From NCBI RefSeq assembly GCF_900129725.1, contig NZ_FQWQ01000001.1:3100001-3164000 (forward strand): a DNA stretch of 64,000 nucleotides, written 5' to 3'. The stretch is from Chryseolinea serpens. Lineage in GTDB: Bacteria > Bacteroidota > Bacteroidia > Cytophagales > Cyclobacteriaceae. Positions 53,065-62,745 of this stretch are shown one piece after another. A program made the position numbers and the translations under genes. How positions within the stretch are numbered: the first letter of the stretch is position 1; the number at the start of each line of letters is the position of its first letter. The notes under the pieces were generated by a model, which did no database searches, was not told the DNA's origin, and was given only the letters and a program-made list of their open reading frames with translations.

Positions 53065-53092
53065 TCAAATGTATACCTTAAAACTATAATTC

Positions 53093-53983
53093 TTATGCCG
53101 ACTTCAACGCTTCCGCGCCACCCACGATCTCGAGGATCTCTTTGGTGATGGCCGCCTGGCGTGAGCGGTTGTAGCTCAATTTCAATTCCTTCAAAAGCTC
53201 GCCCGCGTTTTCTGTGGCTTTGTCCATGGCGGTCATCCGCGCGCCGTTTTCGGCAGCGTTGGAGTCGAGCAGGGCTTTGAAGATCTGTACTTTCAGCGAG
53301 TTGGGGATCAGGGCTTCTACGATCTCCTGCTGGCTGGGCTGGTAGATGTAGTCGATCTGGCTGGAGGTAGCACCGGTCTGGGGCTCGGGCGACACCACCG
53401 GCAACAGTTGCTCTGTGCGCAGGATCTGTGTGGCCACGTTCTTGAATTCGTTGTAGACCAACTCTACCTTATCGAATTTGCCTTCGCGAAAAACCTTCAT
53501 GATGTACTCGCCCGCTTCGGAAGCGTGCGCGAACGTGAGGGAAGAAAACAGACCGGTGTATTGGTCTACGAGCTCATACTTGCGCTTGCCAAAATACTCG
53601 GCCGATTTCTTACCGATCGGCAAGATAACCACGTTGCCCTGGCGCGATTGTGCTTCGTATTTTTCCTGGATCAAGCGGGTCACACCTTTCATCACGGTGG
53701 TGTTGAACGATCCGCAAAGACCACGGTCGGAGCTAACCGCCACGATGAGAATGCGTTTTTCTTCGCGCACCTGGCTGTACCAGTTGTCGCTGTCGCCGGA
53801 AAGCTGGGCCTCGGAGAGATTTCTCAGGATAGCGTTCAGCTTCTGGGCGTAGGGACGCATTTGGGTGATCCGGTCCTGTGATTTGCGCAGCTTGGCCGCC
53901 GCCACCATCTTCATGGCTTTGGTGATCTGCTGCGTGCTCATCACCGACGTGATCCGGTTCTTAACTTCTTTTAAATTAGGCAT
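53093..53983 (-). CDS. atpG: ATP synthase gamma subunit
   Basis: A 296-residue central-stalk subunit. The N-terminus MPNLKEVKNRITSVMSTQQITKAMKMVAAAKLRK is split here as its conserved blocks VKNRITSV and TKAMKMVAAAKLRK; the C-terminal NAGELLKEL and RSRQAAITKEI blocks form the other half of the rotating coiled coil. The middle domain has VAVSSDRGLCGSFN near 80-93. It is the last gene of the operon, 23 bases after atpA, and is followed by a strong terminator. Confidence 0.95.
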   Translation of the reverse strand: MPNLKEVKNRITSVMSTQQITKAMKMVAAAKLRKSQDRITQMRPYAQKLNAILRNLSEAQLSGDSDNWYSQVREEKRILIVAVSSDRGLCGSFNTTVMKGVTRLIQEKYEAQSRQGNVVILPIGKKSAEYFGKRKYELVDQYTGLFSSLTFAHASEAGEYIMKVFREGKFDKVELVYNEFKNVATQILRTEQLLPVVSPEPQTGATSSQIDYIYQPSQQEIVEALIPNSLKVQIFKALLDSNAAENGARMTAMDKATENAGELLKELKLSYNRSRQAAITKEILEIVGGAEALKSA

Positions 53984-54006
53984 ACCTGGTGATCAGTGTC
54001 TACGGA

Positions 54007-55587
54007 TTAAGCAGCGTATTTGGATGCAAGGTCCTGAGCCGTTTTCTTGATGATGGCCACATCGGCATCTTCAAATTTGCCGGCGCGCAGGTTGTCGAGC
54101 AAACCGCGGTTCTGGGCGCGGAGCAGGTCGAGGAATTCTTTCTCAAACTGCTTCACTTTAGTAACCGGAACCTGGTCCATAAAACCACGGGTCGACGCCG
54201 TGATGATGGCCACTTGCTCTTCCACGGGCACAGGTGCGTATTGATCTTGCTTCAGGATCTCTGTGTTTCTGCGACCGCGTTCGATCGTCAGTTTCGTAGC
54301 CGCATCCAGGTCGGAACCGAATTTCGCAAAAGCTTCGAGTTCGCGGAATTGAGCTTGATCCAACTTCAACGTACCGGCTACCTTCTTCATCGACTTGATC
54401 TGTGCCGAACCACCCACGCGCGATACCGAAATACCTACGTTGATTGCCGGACGGATACCGGAGTTGAAAAGGTTTGTTTCCAAGAAGATCTGACCATCGG
54501 TGATGGAGATCACGTTCGTAGGAATATAAGCAGATACGTCGCCGGCCTGTGTTTCAATGATAGGAAGAGCGGTCAGCGATCCACCACCTTTCACCAATCC
54601 TTTGATCGATGCAGGCAGGTCGTTCATGTTTTGCGCGATGGCGTCGTTGTTGATGATCTTGGCCGCCCGCTCCAGCAAACGGGAGTGGAGGTAGAACACG
54701 TCGCCGGGATAAGCTTCACGTCCGGGAGGTCTTCTCAACAAGAGAGACACTTCGCGGTAGGCAACAGCTTGTTTCGACAAGTCATCGTAGATCACCAACG
54801 CAGGGCGGCCGGTGTCGCGGAAGAATTCGCCGATGGCTGCACCCGTGAAGGGAGCGAAGAACTGCATAGGTGCGGGATCGGCAGCCGATGCAGATACAAT
54901 AACGGTATAGGGAAGAGCACCTGCTTTCTCCAAAGCCGAAGCTACGGAGGCTACGGTAGAAGCCTTCTGTCCGATGGCGACGTAGATACAGTATACAGGT
55001 TGACCCTTTTCGTAAAATTCCTTTTGGTTCACGATCGTATCGAGCGCCACAGCGGTCTTGCCGGTCTGACGGTCGCCGATGATAAGCTCACGCTGACCAC
55101 GACCTACGGGGATCATGGAGTCGATCGCCTTGATGCCGGTTTGCAGCGGTTCGTTCACGGGCTGACGGAAGATAACCCCGGGAGCTTTACGCTCCAGTGG
55201 CATTTCATACAGCTTGCCGCTCAACGGGCCTTTGCCGTCGATGGGCTGACCGAGTGTATCCACTACGCGGCCCAGCATGCCGTCGCCTACGTTCACGGAA
55301 GCGATCTTGCCGGTGCGTTTCACGGTGTCGCCTTCCTTGATGCCTTTGGATTCACCCAGCAACACGGCGCCTACGTTGTCTTCTTCGAGGTTAAGCACCA
55401 GCGCTTTCAGGCCGGTCTCAAACTCCAGCAACTCGCCGGCTTGTGCCTGTGTGAGGCCGTAGATACGAGCCACACCATCGCCCACCGTGAGAACGGTGCC
55501 CACTTCTTCGAGTTCGGCTTCGGTGCGGGATTGGGAAAGTTGCTCGCGCAATATTGCTGATACTTCTTCTGGTCTGATCTCTGCCAT
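54007..55587 (-). CDS. atpA: ATP synthase alpha subunit
   Basis: A 526-residue catalytic-hexamer subunit. The Walker A motif is [14 protein letters not shown] near 171-184, and the segment [19 protein letters not shown] near 277-295 is the Walker B/ATP-synthase alpha region. [22 protein letters not shown] is the standard signature (near 303-324). It forms non-catalytic nucleotide sites between beta subunits. A 523-codon frame on the opposite strand is a shadow of this gene. Confidence 0.96.
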   Translation of the reverse strand: MAEIRPEEVSAILREQLSQSRTEAELEEVGTVLTVGDGVARIYGLTQAQAGELLEFETGLKALVLNLEEDNVGAVLLGESKGIKEGDTVKRTGKIASVNVGDGMLGRVVDTLGQPIDGKGPLSGKLYEMPLERKAPGVIFRQPVNEPLQTGIKAIDSMIPVGRGQRELIIGDRQTGKTAVALDTIVNQKEFYEKGQPVYCIYVAIGQKASTVASVASALEKAGALPYTVIVSASAADPAPMQFFAPFTGAAIGEFFRDTGRPALVIYDDLSKQAVAYREVSLLLRRPPGREAYPGDVFYLHSRLLERAAKIINNDAIAQNMNDLPASIKGLVKGGGSLTALPIIETQAGDVSAYIPTNVISITDGQIFLETNLFNSGIRPAINVGISVSRVGGSAQIKSMKKVAGTLKLDQAQFRELEAFAKFGSDLDAATKLTIERGRRNTEILKQDQYAPVPVEEQVAIITASTRGFMDQVPVTKVKQFEKEFLDLLRAQNRGLLDNLRAGKFEDADVAIIKKTAQDLASKYAA

Positions 55588-55600
55588 GATTCTTTAGAGA

Positions 55601-56161
55601 TTAAAATTCTTTTATGTAGGGGTTATAACTAAAATTCACTTTCAGCGCTTTCAACTTGTTCTTGATGGAAGCGTCGATCTGACGGTCGCCCACGTTGAGC
55701 ACAAAGCCGCCGATCATGTCCTTGTCCACTTTCTCGGTGAGCTCGACTTGTTTCTTCTCCGTCAGCTGTTTCACCATGGTCTCAAACTCTCCGCGCAACC
55801 TGGCGTCCAGCGGAATGGCCGTGGTGATGCTGGCCTTGCCGATGCCTTTGTAGACGTTGTAGGCCGTGTGAAATTCACGGGCTATCGCGGGCAACAGGGG
55901 TTCACGGTTCTTGCGGGTGAGGATGTCGAGGATGGAAAGTGTGAGGGCATTCATTTTGCCGGTGAACAATTTCTCCAGGATATCTCTTTTCTTATCGTGC
56001 TTGATAATGGGATTGATGAGCATCAGTTCGAATGCCCGATTCTCATTACAAATCTTCGACAGCAACTGCATGTCGCTGTGCACGGCTTCCAGTGCGTTTT
56101 TCTCTACGGCGAGGCCCAGCAGAGACTTTACGTAGCGTGAGGCTGCTCTTGAATCTGCCAT
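55601..56161 (-). CDS. atpH: ATP synthase delta subunit
   Basis: A 186-residue OSCP-type peripheral-stalk subunit. The N-terminal helical domain (SRAASRYVKSLLGLA, near 4-18) is followed by the C-terminal part with MIGGFVLNVGDRQIDASIKNKL near 149-170, the family signature. It is 13 bases before atpA and three bases after atpF. Confidence 0.94.
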   Translation of the reverse strand: MADSRAASRYVKSLLGLAVEKNALEAVHSDMQLLSKICNENRAFELMLINPIIKHDKKRDILEKLFTGKMNALTLSILDILTRKNREPLLPAIAREFHTAYNVYKGIGKASITTAIPLDARLRGEFETMVKQLTEKKQVELTEKVDKDMIGGFVLNVGDRQIDASIKNKLKALKVNFSYNPYIKEF

Positions 56162-56164
56162 GCC

Positions 56165-56659
56165 TTAGTTGATCTTTAGATCTTTGAGATAGCTGTCCAC
56201 CAACGCCTTTTGCGACGAATCGTCGGAAAGGTTTTTCTTCAACAGTTTTTCGGCGATCTCCAACGAGAAATTGGAAACCTGGATCCGGATGTCTTTCATC
56301 GCCGCTTGCTTTTCGATGTTGATGGCCGCGCGGGCATCTTCGATGATCTTGTCGGCCGATTTCTTTGCAGCGATCTGCGCTTCCTCTTTCAAACGGTTGC
56401 CGGCTTCGCGGGCGTCGCGCAACATTTTGTCGCGTTCGTCGCGGGCTTCCCTCAGCAGGTTCGCGTTGTCGGCTTTGAGCTTGGCGATCTCGGCACGCGT
56501 GTTCTCGGCTGTGTCAAGAGCATCCTGGATGGATTTCTCTCGTTCTTTCAGCGATGACAGAATGGGTTTCCATGCCAGTTTCGACAACAGTAAAAACAAC
56601 AGCACGAAAATGATAAGTTGCCAAATGATGAGGCCAGTGCCGGGGGTTAGAAGTTCCAT
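56165..56659 (-). CDS. atpF: ATP synthase b subunit
   Basis: A 164-residue peripheral-stalk subunit. One membrane helix lies near 10-28 (GLIIWQLIIFVLLFLLLSK), then WKPILSSLKEREKSIQDAL and a long charged helix that dimerises. The length is normal. An intercistronic hairpin separates it from atpE. Confidence 0.95.
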   Translation of the reverse strand: MELLTPGTGLIIWQLIIFVLLFLLLSKLAWKPILSSLKEREKSIQDALDTAENTRAEIAKLKADNANLLREARDERDKMLRDAREAGNRLKEEAQIAAKKSADKIIEDARAAINIEKQAAMKDIRIQVSNFSLEIAEKLLKKNLSDDSSQKALVDSYLKDLKIN

Positions 56660-56698
56660 ATTTTATAGAAAATATCTGGTGTAGTTTCAACAAAGAGA

Positions 56699-56729
56699 AA
56701 CCTGTCCGGCCAAGTGCCTAAGACAGGTT
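56699..56729 (-). promoter_or_regulatory. Hairpin between atpE and atpF
   Basis: Eight-base arms AACCTGTC / GACAGGTT with inner GGC / GCC pairing lie about ten bases after the atpE stop. It has no good T-run in the operon's direction, so it looks like an mRNA-stabilising or partial-termination structure rather than a full terminator. Confidence 0.5.
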
Positions 56730-56739
56730 CCTGATTTTT

Positions 56740-57039
<300 letters not shown>

Positions 57040-57046
57040 TTAAATC

Positions 57047-58093
57047 TTAATGATGTTCGTGTTCTGCGGTGGACATGCCGATGTACAACGAAGAGAACAA
57101 CGTGAACACATAAGCTTGTATACCAGCAACCAGCAATTCAATCAAACTAATAAACAATACCATCACGGTCGATCCCGCGCCTACCCACACGCTCTTGAAA
57201 ATGAACGCGAGGCAGATCAGGCTCAGCAACACAATGTGTCCTGCGGTGATGGCCACAAAAAGACGGATGGTCAGGGAAATGGGTTTTGTAAAGATGCCTA
57301 CAATTTCAACCGGCAAAATGATCAGGCGAAGGGGCAGCGGCACACCGGGCGTCCAGAAAATGTGAGCCCAGTAGTCTTTGTTCCCTTTGATGTTCGTGAT
57401 CAGGAACGTGAGCACCGCCAAGGTCAATGTGACGGCGATGTTACCCGTCAGGTTCCCAGCACCCGGCAACAGGCCGAGGAAGTTACCGAAGAGGATGAAG
57501 AAGAAAAGCGTCAGCATATAGGGCAGATACTTTTCGTAGTGCTTGCCAATGTTGGGCTTCACGATCTCGTCGCGCACAAAAACGATCACCGGCTCCATGA
57601 ACGATTGGATGCCGCTCGGAGCTTTACCAAGGTTCTTTTTATAGCCCTTTGCAACGGCCATGAACACCAACACCAGCAATGCAGCGTTGATGAGTAGCAT
57701 GGCTACGTTCTTGGTTATAGAAAGGTCAAGCACAGACTGGCCGTTAAACACGATGTGACCCAGTTCGTCAAGCTTGTAGCCGTTGTATTCTACTTTGTTA
57801 TGATGTTCGTCGTAGAGATGGTGGGAAGAGAAAATATCCAGGCCTTTTTCAGAATAGACGATCACCGGCAGGTAAATGGTGCCGCCATGATCCCACAAGT
57901 GCCAAATATGATCATCCAGCACGTGGTGGATAATAACCTCGCTGGCATTGAACCCGTGTTCGGATGCGGTAGGCTCTTCCTGCAGCTCGTGTACCTGGGC
58001 TTCATCGGCCGCAAAAAGGGCCGGCGAAAAGGCCGCGAGCAATACGATGAGGGCAACAGAAATTTTCTTGGAAAGACTCAAAAATACGCTCAT
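57047..58093 (-). CDS. atpB: ATP synthase a subunit
   Basis: A 348-residue protein, about 75 residues longer than E. coli subunit a. It starts with a signal-peptide-like segment (about 8-28, ending LFAADEA) and a His/Glu-rich region outside the membrane, the usual form in Bacteroidota. The proton-channel helices follow, with the essential Arg in LTIRLFVAITAGHIV near 275-289. It is 59 bases before atpE. Confidence 0.94.
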   Translation of the reverse strand: MSVFLSLSKKISVALIVLLAAFSPALFAADEAQVHELQEEPTASEHGFNASEVIIHHVLDDHIWHLWDHGGTIYLPVIVYSEKGLDIFSSHHLYDEHHNKVEYNGYKLDELGHIVFNGQSVLDLSITKNVAMLLINAALLVLVFMAVAKGYKKNLGKAPSGIQSFMEPVIVFVRDEIVKPNIGKHYEKYLPYMLTLFFFILFGNFLGLLPGAGNLTGNIAVTLTLAVLTFLITNIKGNKDYWAHIFWTPGVPLPLRLIILPVEIVGIFTKPISLTIRLFVAITAGHIVLLSLICLAFIFKSVWVGAGSTVMVLFISLIELLVAGIQAYVFTLFSSLYIGMSTAEHEHH

Positions 58094-58183
58094 TCAGGGC
58101 TAATTTCAAGGTTTTTGAATACGAGCGCAAAGGTATTAATTAATGCTCCAGAAAAAAATCTTTTATAAAGATTTTACCCCTCT

Positions 58184-58558
58184 TCAACGCTCCCCGCCGC
58201 TGGTAATCCGGCGGTACAAAAAAGCGATCTCCACGACCGTAAAAATGAAATAACCGAGCATAAAAAAGATGACGTTGGACACTGCTCCAGGCTTGTCTTC
58301 CAGAATGACAAACAGATTGTAGGCCCCGTAGGCAATGAATTTCACCACCATGGTGAGGAGATACAGGTGCAGGAACAAACCGGTCTTGTTGCTTCTATAA
58401 AGATAGAGGTAGATGATTGCGGTGCTAAACACCAGAAAAATGAGTGTCTGATAAAAAAAGGAAGGTAGGGTAGGTATCCAGCCGTGTGCGTGTGCGTACA
58501 GGCTGCCCAACGCGAGCAACACGGCACTTGCCAGCAGGGCTATTAGAAATCGAATCAA
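58184..58558 (-). CDS. Small four-helix membrane protein, AtpI-like
   Basis: About 124 residues with four predicted helices (for example FLIALLASAVLLALGSLYA and FYQTLIFLVFSTAIIYLYLY). No ATG suits. The most likely start is TTG in a TTGA overlap with the atpZ stop, giving an opening IRFLIALL; a longer frame would lie inside atpZ. A gene of this size and topology regularly stands between atpZ and atpB and may help assemble the c-ring or carry magnesium, as proposed for AtpI. The role is by position. Confidence 0.62.
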   Translation of the reverse strand: MIRFLIALLASAVLLALGSLYAHAHGWIPTLPSFFYQTLIFLVFSTAIIYLYLYRSNKTGLFLHLYLLTMVVKFIAYGAYNLFVILEDKPGAVSNVIFFMLGYFIFTVVEIAFLYRRITSGGER

Positions 58559-58791
58559 GGATTGTCGCGTTTTATGGACCGGTAGACCTGAAACATCATC
58601 CCCGCAAACGCCGCGAATCCAAACAACAGCATGAAGGCCGGCGTTTTGAGCTGCAGCCGAAGGTCCAGCCAATGTCCCAGCCATCCAAACACACCCATAA
58701 CGACGAGGAGCTGAATGGCCAGGCTGCTATATTTCAGATAGCTATTATACGTTTTTAACTTCTTGTTGGGGGATGGCTCTGTTAAGCCCAT
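58555..58791 (-). CDS. atpZ: AtpZ/AtpI family protein
   Basis: A 78-residue protein with two helices. YSSLAIQLLVVMGVFGWLGHWLD near 21-43 and the charged end YRSIKRDNP match the AtpZ/putative F0F1-ATPase subunit family that precedes ATP synthase operons and may supply magnesium or aid assembly. Its start overlaps the bactofilin gene by 47 bases, so a later start is possible, although none is ATG. Confidence 0.78.
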   Translation of the reverse strand: MGLTEPSPNKKLKTYNSYLKYSSLAIQLLVVMGVFGWLGHWLDLRLQLKTPAFMLLFGFAAFAGMMFQVYRSIKRDNP

Positions 58792-59176
58792 TTTCGCCGA
58801 TTTTAATGTCTTTGATCACGGCGCCCATCTTACAAGAGCCATTGAAAACAGCCCCGGGTTCAACCACCATTTTGCCGGTGATGATATCGCCGTTGATAAC
58901 GGCCGTGGCTTTCAACACAAGCAATTCGGTGACCTCGATCTTTCCCTTCACTTCGCCTTCGATGTCGGCATTCTGAGCAATGATATTGCCCTGCACCTGC
59001 GAGGAGGTGCCCAGCGCCACTTTGGATTTGGACTTCACGTTGCCGGTAATCTTTCCTTCAATGCGGATGTTGCCGTACGTTTCGATGTTGCCCTCCAAAA
59101 AGGTGCCTTTGCCGATGTTGTTGCTGGAGTTGCTAATCTCTTCGGCTGCGCGTTTTTGTTCTTTAGAAGTTAGCAT
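58745..59176 (-). CDS. Bactofilin (polymer-forming cytoskeletal protein)
   Basis: A 143-residue DUF583 beta-helix protein: repeats such as IRIEGKITGNVKSKSKVAL and VQGNIIAQNADIEGEVKG near 35-85, then AVINGDIITGKMVVEPGA. The flanks are short and disordered-looking. Bactofilins form nucleotide-free filaments that place wall enzymes. The M23 peptidase gene sits 12 bases upstream, the classic partner, and the ATP synthase genes follow. Confidence 0.9.
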   Translation of the reverse strand: MLTSKEQKRAAEEISNSSNNIGKGTFLEGNIETYGNIRIEGKITGNVKSKSKVALGTSSQVQGNIIAQNADIEGEVKGKIEVTELLVLKATAVINGDIITGKMVVEPGAVFNGSCKMGAVIKDIKIGENGLNRAIPQQEVKNV

Positions 59177-59188
59177 GACGTTCTGGTT

Positions 59189-60049
59189 TTAAAAAGTTAC
59201 AAATTCTTCCGGGTTCAGAGAATTGCCGTTATACCACAATTCGAAGTGAAGGTGTGGGCCATTGGTTAACTCTCCGCTATTGCCAACTATAGAGATAATT
59301 TCACCTCCGTTGACAAAAGTACCAACTTTTTTCAAGAGTTGGGCATTGTGCTTGTAGGTGGAGATCAAATTACCGCGGTGTTGCACCATAATTACATAAC
59401 CGGAATCCTGGGTCCACGATGAAAAAACCACCGTACCGTCAGCGATGCACTTGATGGGCTCGTTCGCCTTCGCCACAACGTCCACCCCAAGGTGACCCTT
59501 TTTCACGTCGTATTGGTCGGAGATGAATCCCGTGATGGGCGAATAGAAAAACGTCTCCTGCAATTCCTTGTATTTCGAGTTGAGCGCGATCAGCGACATG
59601 TCCGATTGCTCGAAGTCTTTTCGGAACACCGAATCGGTGGGAGTGGCTTTTAAGTCGGTAGGCTTCGCCAGGGGCTGTTGATCGCTCCCCAGCGTCTTGG
59701 CGGGATCCTCAAAATTGCTGGTGTCGCCGCTCAGCACACGCTGAAAATTGGCGATGAATTGATCCTTGCGTTCCACCTCCAGCCCCAACGAATCTACCTT
59801 CAGGGCCAGCTCGAGCAACTGCCGGTTCAGCACCATCTGCTCGTGTTTGGGGTCAAACCATTTGGCCAGGATCGTCTTGGACATGAACAGGCTCATCGTG
59901 AAAAGGCCCGTAAACAAAATCACTGAAAAAAGAATTACTTTCGAGTAGGTAAAACCCATACTCGTTTTTTCGGCGAAGTTCTCTTCGTTGCGGATAACGA
60001 GTTGATAACGGGTGGTCAACCAGTTCGATAATGTTTTTTTCGGCTTCAA
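59189..60049 (-). CDS. M23 (LytM-type) peptidase, membrane-anchored
   Basis: A 286-residue protein starting at TTG; no ATG is available in frame. One helix near 33-56 (LFSVILFTGLFTMSLFM) anchors it, a coiled-coil follows near 70-110, and the C-terminal domain has GHLGVDVVAKANEP near 187-200 and GPHLHFELWYNG near 263-274, the Zn ligands His-Asp and His-x-His. All ligands are kept, so it may be an active endopeptidase. It pairs with bactofilin. A TAATTTTG element lies 20 bases upstream. Confidence 0.87.
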   Translation of the reverse strand: MKPKKTLSNWLTTRYQLVIRNEENFAEKTSMGFTYSKVILFSVILFTGLFTMSLFMSKTILAKWFDPKHEQMVLNRQLLELALKVDSLGLEVERKDQFIANFQRVLSGDTSNFEDPAKTLGSDQQPLAKPTDLKATPTDSVFRKDFEQSDMSLIALNSKYKELQETFFYSPITGFISDQYDVKKGHLGVDVVAKANEPIKCIADGTVVFSSWTQDSGYVIMVQHRGNLISTYKHNAQLLKKVGTFVNGGEIISIVGNSGELTNGPHLHFELWYNGNSLNPEEFVTF

Positions 60050-60068
60050 AATATTCCGCTTTTTTGCA

Positions 60069-60076
60069 CAAAATTA
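60069..60076 (-). promoter_or_regulatory. Putative -7 element TAATTTTG for the M23-bactofilin-atp operon
   Basis: A full match to TAnnTTTG on the minus strand, 20 bases before the TTG start of the M23 gene, in the 95-base divergent region shared with sprE. It fits transcription of the whole M23-to-atpG run, though an internal promoter before atpB is possible. Confidence 0.4.
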
Positions 60077-60144
60077 GATATTCCAGGCTATTATAATATG
60101 GAATTTAGGTTTTTTGCGTTTTTAACATCACAAATCACAGTCGC

Positions 60145-62745
60145 TTGAGAGGCCCCCTTTTTTATATACTGCTCGCGTTCGTCCTGGCTGTCATGACGGC
60201 CTGTTCGTCTGACCAAAAGACCCTAACGTCCCTTGCCTATCACAACACAACGGCTCACTTCAACGGATATTACTATGCGCGCGAAGAGATCAAGAAAGTT
60301 GAAAAGACCGTCTGGAGCAGCATGGTCGATGACTACAACCGCGTGCTGAGACTCTGCCCCGCGCTCGACTCCGCTCAGGCCAAGGGTTATGACAAAGACA
60401 TACAAGAAGCCATCAAGATGGCCTCGCTCGCCATTCAACGCCACCCCAACAGCAAATGGGTCGACGACTCCTATCTGCTGGTGGGCAAGGCCCGGTTCTA
60501 CAGCATGGACTGGGGCAACGCCATCCAGACCTTCAAGTTTGTGAACACCAAGAGCCTGGACCTCGACACCAAACACGCCGCCATCATCGAGCTGGTGCGC
60601 ACCTTCACGGAACACAAGGAGTACAACAATGCCCAGGCCGCCATCGACTTTGTGCAGAAAGGAAAACTGAGCAAGGAGAACAAGAAGAACCTGCTGCTGG
60701 CCAAAGCCTACTTCTACCAGGAACAAGGCGACCTTGACTACATGGTGAGAAACCTCACCGAGGTGACGCCCCTGCTAAAAAAGAAAGACCGCCCCGGCCG
60801 GATCTTTTTTATCATCGGGCAGATCTATCAAAAGCTAGGATTCGAATCGGAGGCTTATAATTATTACAAACGATGCCTCTCCACCAATCCCGAATACGAA
60901 GTGGATTTTTATGCCCGTCTTTACATGGCGCAGGTAACGGAAATATCACGCAGCAAGAGTGTGAACGCCGCGCGCAAATCGTTCCGGAAACTTTTGAAGG
61001 ATAGCAAGAACAAGGAATTCAAAGACAAGATCTTTTATGAGATGGGTGTTTTTGAATTGAAGCAGAAAAATCTCGCACAAGCCCTGGAGGATTTTAATCG
61101 CTCGATCCGCGAAGGCAACAACAAACGAATCGACGGAGAAGCGTATCTGAGGTTAGGTGAAATTTATTACGACACGCTGCGCAAATACGAACTCTCACAA
61201 GCCTACTACGATAGCGCCATCAACGCCTTGCCCAAGGACTATGAAGGCTACGACAAAATAAAAGCGCGCCAAAGCATTTTGGACGAGTTCGTAAAAAACC
61301 TCAACACCATCAAATGGCAGGACAGCCTCTTGGCCATGTCTGCTTTGGACTCCTCTGCGCTGCGTGCACGCATCGACTCCGCCTACCAGGCGAAAAAGCG
61401 CCTGGCCGACAGCAACGAGAGCAAGAAAAAGAAAAAGCGCAACCGCGTTGAGATCGTTTCCAACACAAACAATGTTTTTTCCTCTGGAGACGACGGACAA
61501 CAACAAGAAGGCGACGACGCAGCCGATTGGTATTTTGGAAATCCATCCGCCATGTCATTGGGGCAAACTGAATTCCAACGCATCTGGGGAAACATTACGC
61601 TGGAAGACAACTGGCGACGGTCGCTCCGAACCGCCACTGCACAGGCCGCCCGCAGCACCACCGATGGCGCCACACCGGCCAACACAGAACAACAAACTGC
61701 AGCCGAACCAGCGCCCAGCGATCCCGTTGCAGCTGAATACACGCGCGTAGACAAACAGATCCCTCGCACGGCCGAGCAGAAAAAGGAGGCCCTCAAAAAA
61801 ATTGAGGACGCCTACTTTGCCCTCGGCGATATCTATTATTTCAAACTCCTGGAAAAAGACAACGCCGTAACGTCCTACAACACCCTGCTGCGCCGGTTCC
61901 CGGAGACCGCCTATGAGCCCGAAATATTATATAAGCTCTACCTGATCTTTAAAGACATCGATCCGGCCAAATCAGAAAGCTACGCGTCCCTGTTAAAGAC
62001 AAAATATCCGAATTCGGATTTCGCCAAGATCCTGATAAACCCCGACTACCTGAAGGAATCCAGCCAAACGGCCGAGAAGCAAAAAGAATTGTACAAAACG
62101 GGCTACGACCTTTATCAGAACGGCGAATACCGCCAGGCCCTGCAAGCCCTTGACCAGGCCGCGGAAATGGGAGAAACGTCGTTTTCTTCCAACATCGAAT
62201 TAATGAAGGTCATCCTGATGGGAAAAACAGAAGATATTAATCAATATCAATTTGCCCTGGACCAATTTATTAAAACCCATCCCGACGATCCCCTGACCAC
62301 CTACGCCAAGAAGCTGCTGGATGCCTCGCACACCTTCCAGACCGACCAGGAGAAAGTGAAAGGCATACAATACATCCGCTCGTTTGAAGAACCTCACTAT
62401 TTTGTGTTGGTTCACCGCAGGACCGACAACCTCAGCGCCGTGGTATCCGCGATGCTGGAGCGATTTGACGAGGAGAATTTCAAAGAACTGAAATTGAAGA
62501 CCAGCAACCTGGTGCTAAACGACGAATACATCCTTACGCTCGTCGACGAATTGCCCCGCATCAGTTGGGCCCTGGAATACAAAAAAACGTTCAACGAAAA
62601 GCTTTCCACACTCACCGAGTTAAGGAACCATAAATTCCATAGCTTTGTCATTACAAAAGACAATTTCGATATATTTTACCGAACAAAAGGTCTTGATGAA
62701 TACCTCCAATTCTTTGAAAGAAACTACCCTGCAGAAAGTCAATAG
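60145..62745 (+). CDS. sprE: SprE/PorW-type gliding motility and type IX secretion lipoprotein
   Basis: An 866-residue TPR lipoprotein starting at TTG. The lipobox is AVMTACSS with Cys at 20, and the conserved opening SLAYHNTTAHFNGYYYAREE follows in two blocks. TPR-like helices fill about 90-390; a low-complexity Lys/Gln/Thr-rich stretch near 420-545 separates a second TPR set near 560-720. Homologues in Flavobacterium (SprE) and Porphyromonas (PorW) are needed for type IX secretion. It is divergent from the M23 gene and overlaps the next gene by 50 bases. Confidence 0.87.
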   Translation: MRGPLFYILLAFVLAVMTACSSDQKTLTSLAYHNTTAHFNGYYYAREEIKKVEKTVWSSMVDDYNRVLRLCPALDSAQAKGYDKDIQEAIKMASLAIQRHPNSKWVDDSYLLVGKARFYSMDWGNAIQTFKFVNTKSLDLDTKHAAIIELVRTFTEHKEYNNAQAAIDFVQKGKLSKENKKNLLLAKAYFYQEQGDLDYMVRNLTEVTPLLKKKDRPGRIFFIIGQIYQKLGFESEAYNYYKRCLSTNPEYEVDFYARLYMAQVTEISRSKSVNAARKSFRKLLKDSKNKEFKDKIFYEMGVFELKQKNLAQALEDFNRSIREGNNKRIDGEAYLRLGEIYYDTLRKYELSQAYYDSAINALPKDYEGYDKIKARQSILDEFVKNLNTIKWQDSLLAMSALDSSALRARIDSAYQAKKRLADSNESKKKKKRNRVEIVSNTNNVFSSGDDGQQQEGDDAADWYFGNPSAMSLGQTEFQRIWGNITLEDNWRRSLRTATAQAARSTTDGATPANTEQQTAAEPAPSDPVAAEYTRVDKQIPRTAEQKKEALKKIEDAYFALGDIYYFKLLEKDNAVTSYNTLLRRFPETAYEPEILYKLYLIFKDIDPAKSESYASLLKTKYPNSDFAKILINPDYLKESSQTAEKQKELYKTGYDLYQNGEYRQALQALDQAAEMGETSFSSNIELMKVILMGKTEDINQYQFALDQFIKTHPDDPLTTYAKKLLDASHTFQTDQEKVKGIQYIRSFEEPHYFVLVHRRTDNLSAVVSAMLERFDEENFKELKLKTSNLVLNDEYILTLVDELPRISWALEYKKTFNEKLSTLTELRNHKFHSFVITKDNFDIFYRTKGLDEYLQFFERNYPAESQ

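Noticed and set aside
53989-55560. 523-codon open frame on the plus strand, opposite atpA
   Set aside because: It is the mirror of the highly biased atpA codons; its product has no recognisable motif, while atpA on the other strand is unmistakable.
60080-60104. ATTCCA / TGGAAT inverted repeat between the M23 peptidase and sprE genes
   Set aside because: The arms are only six bases with a 13-base spacer in an A/T-rich region, so chance occurrence is likely.
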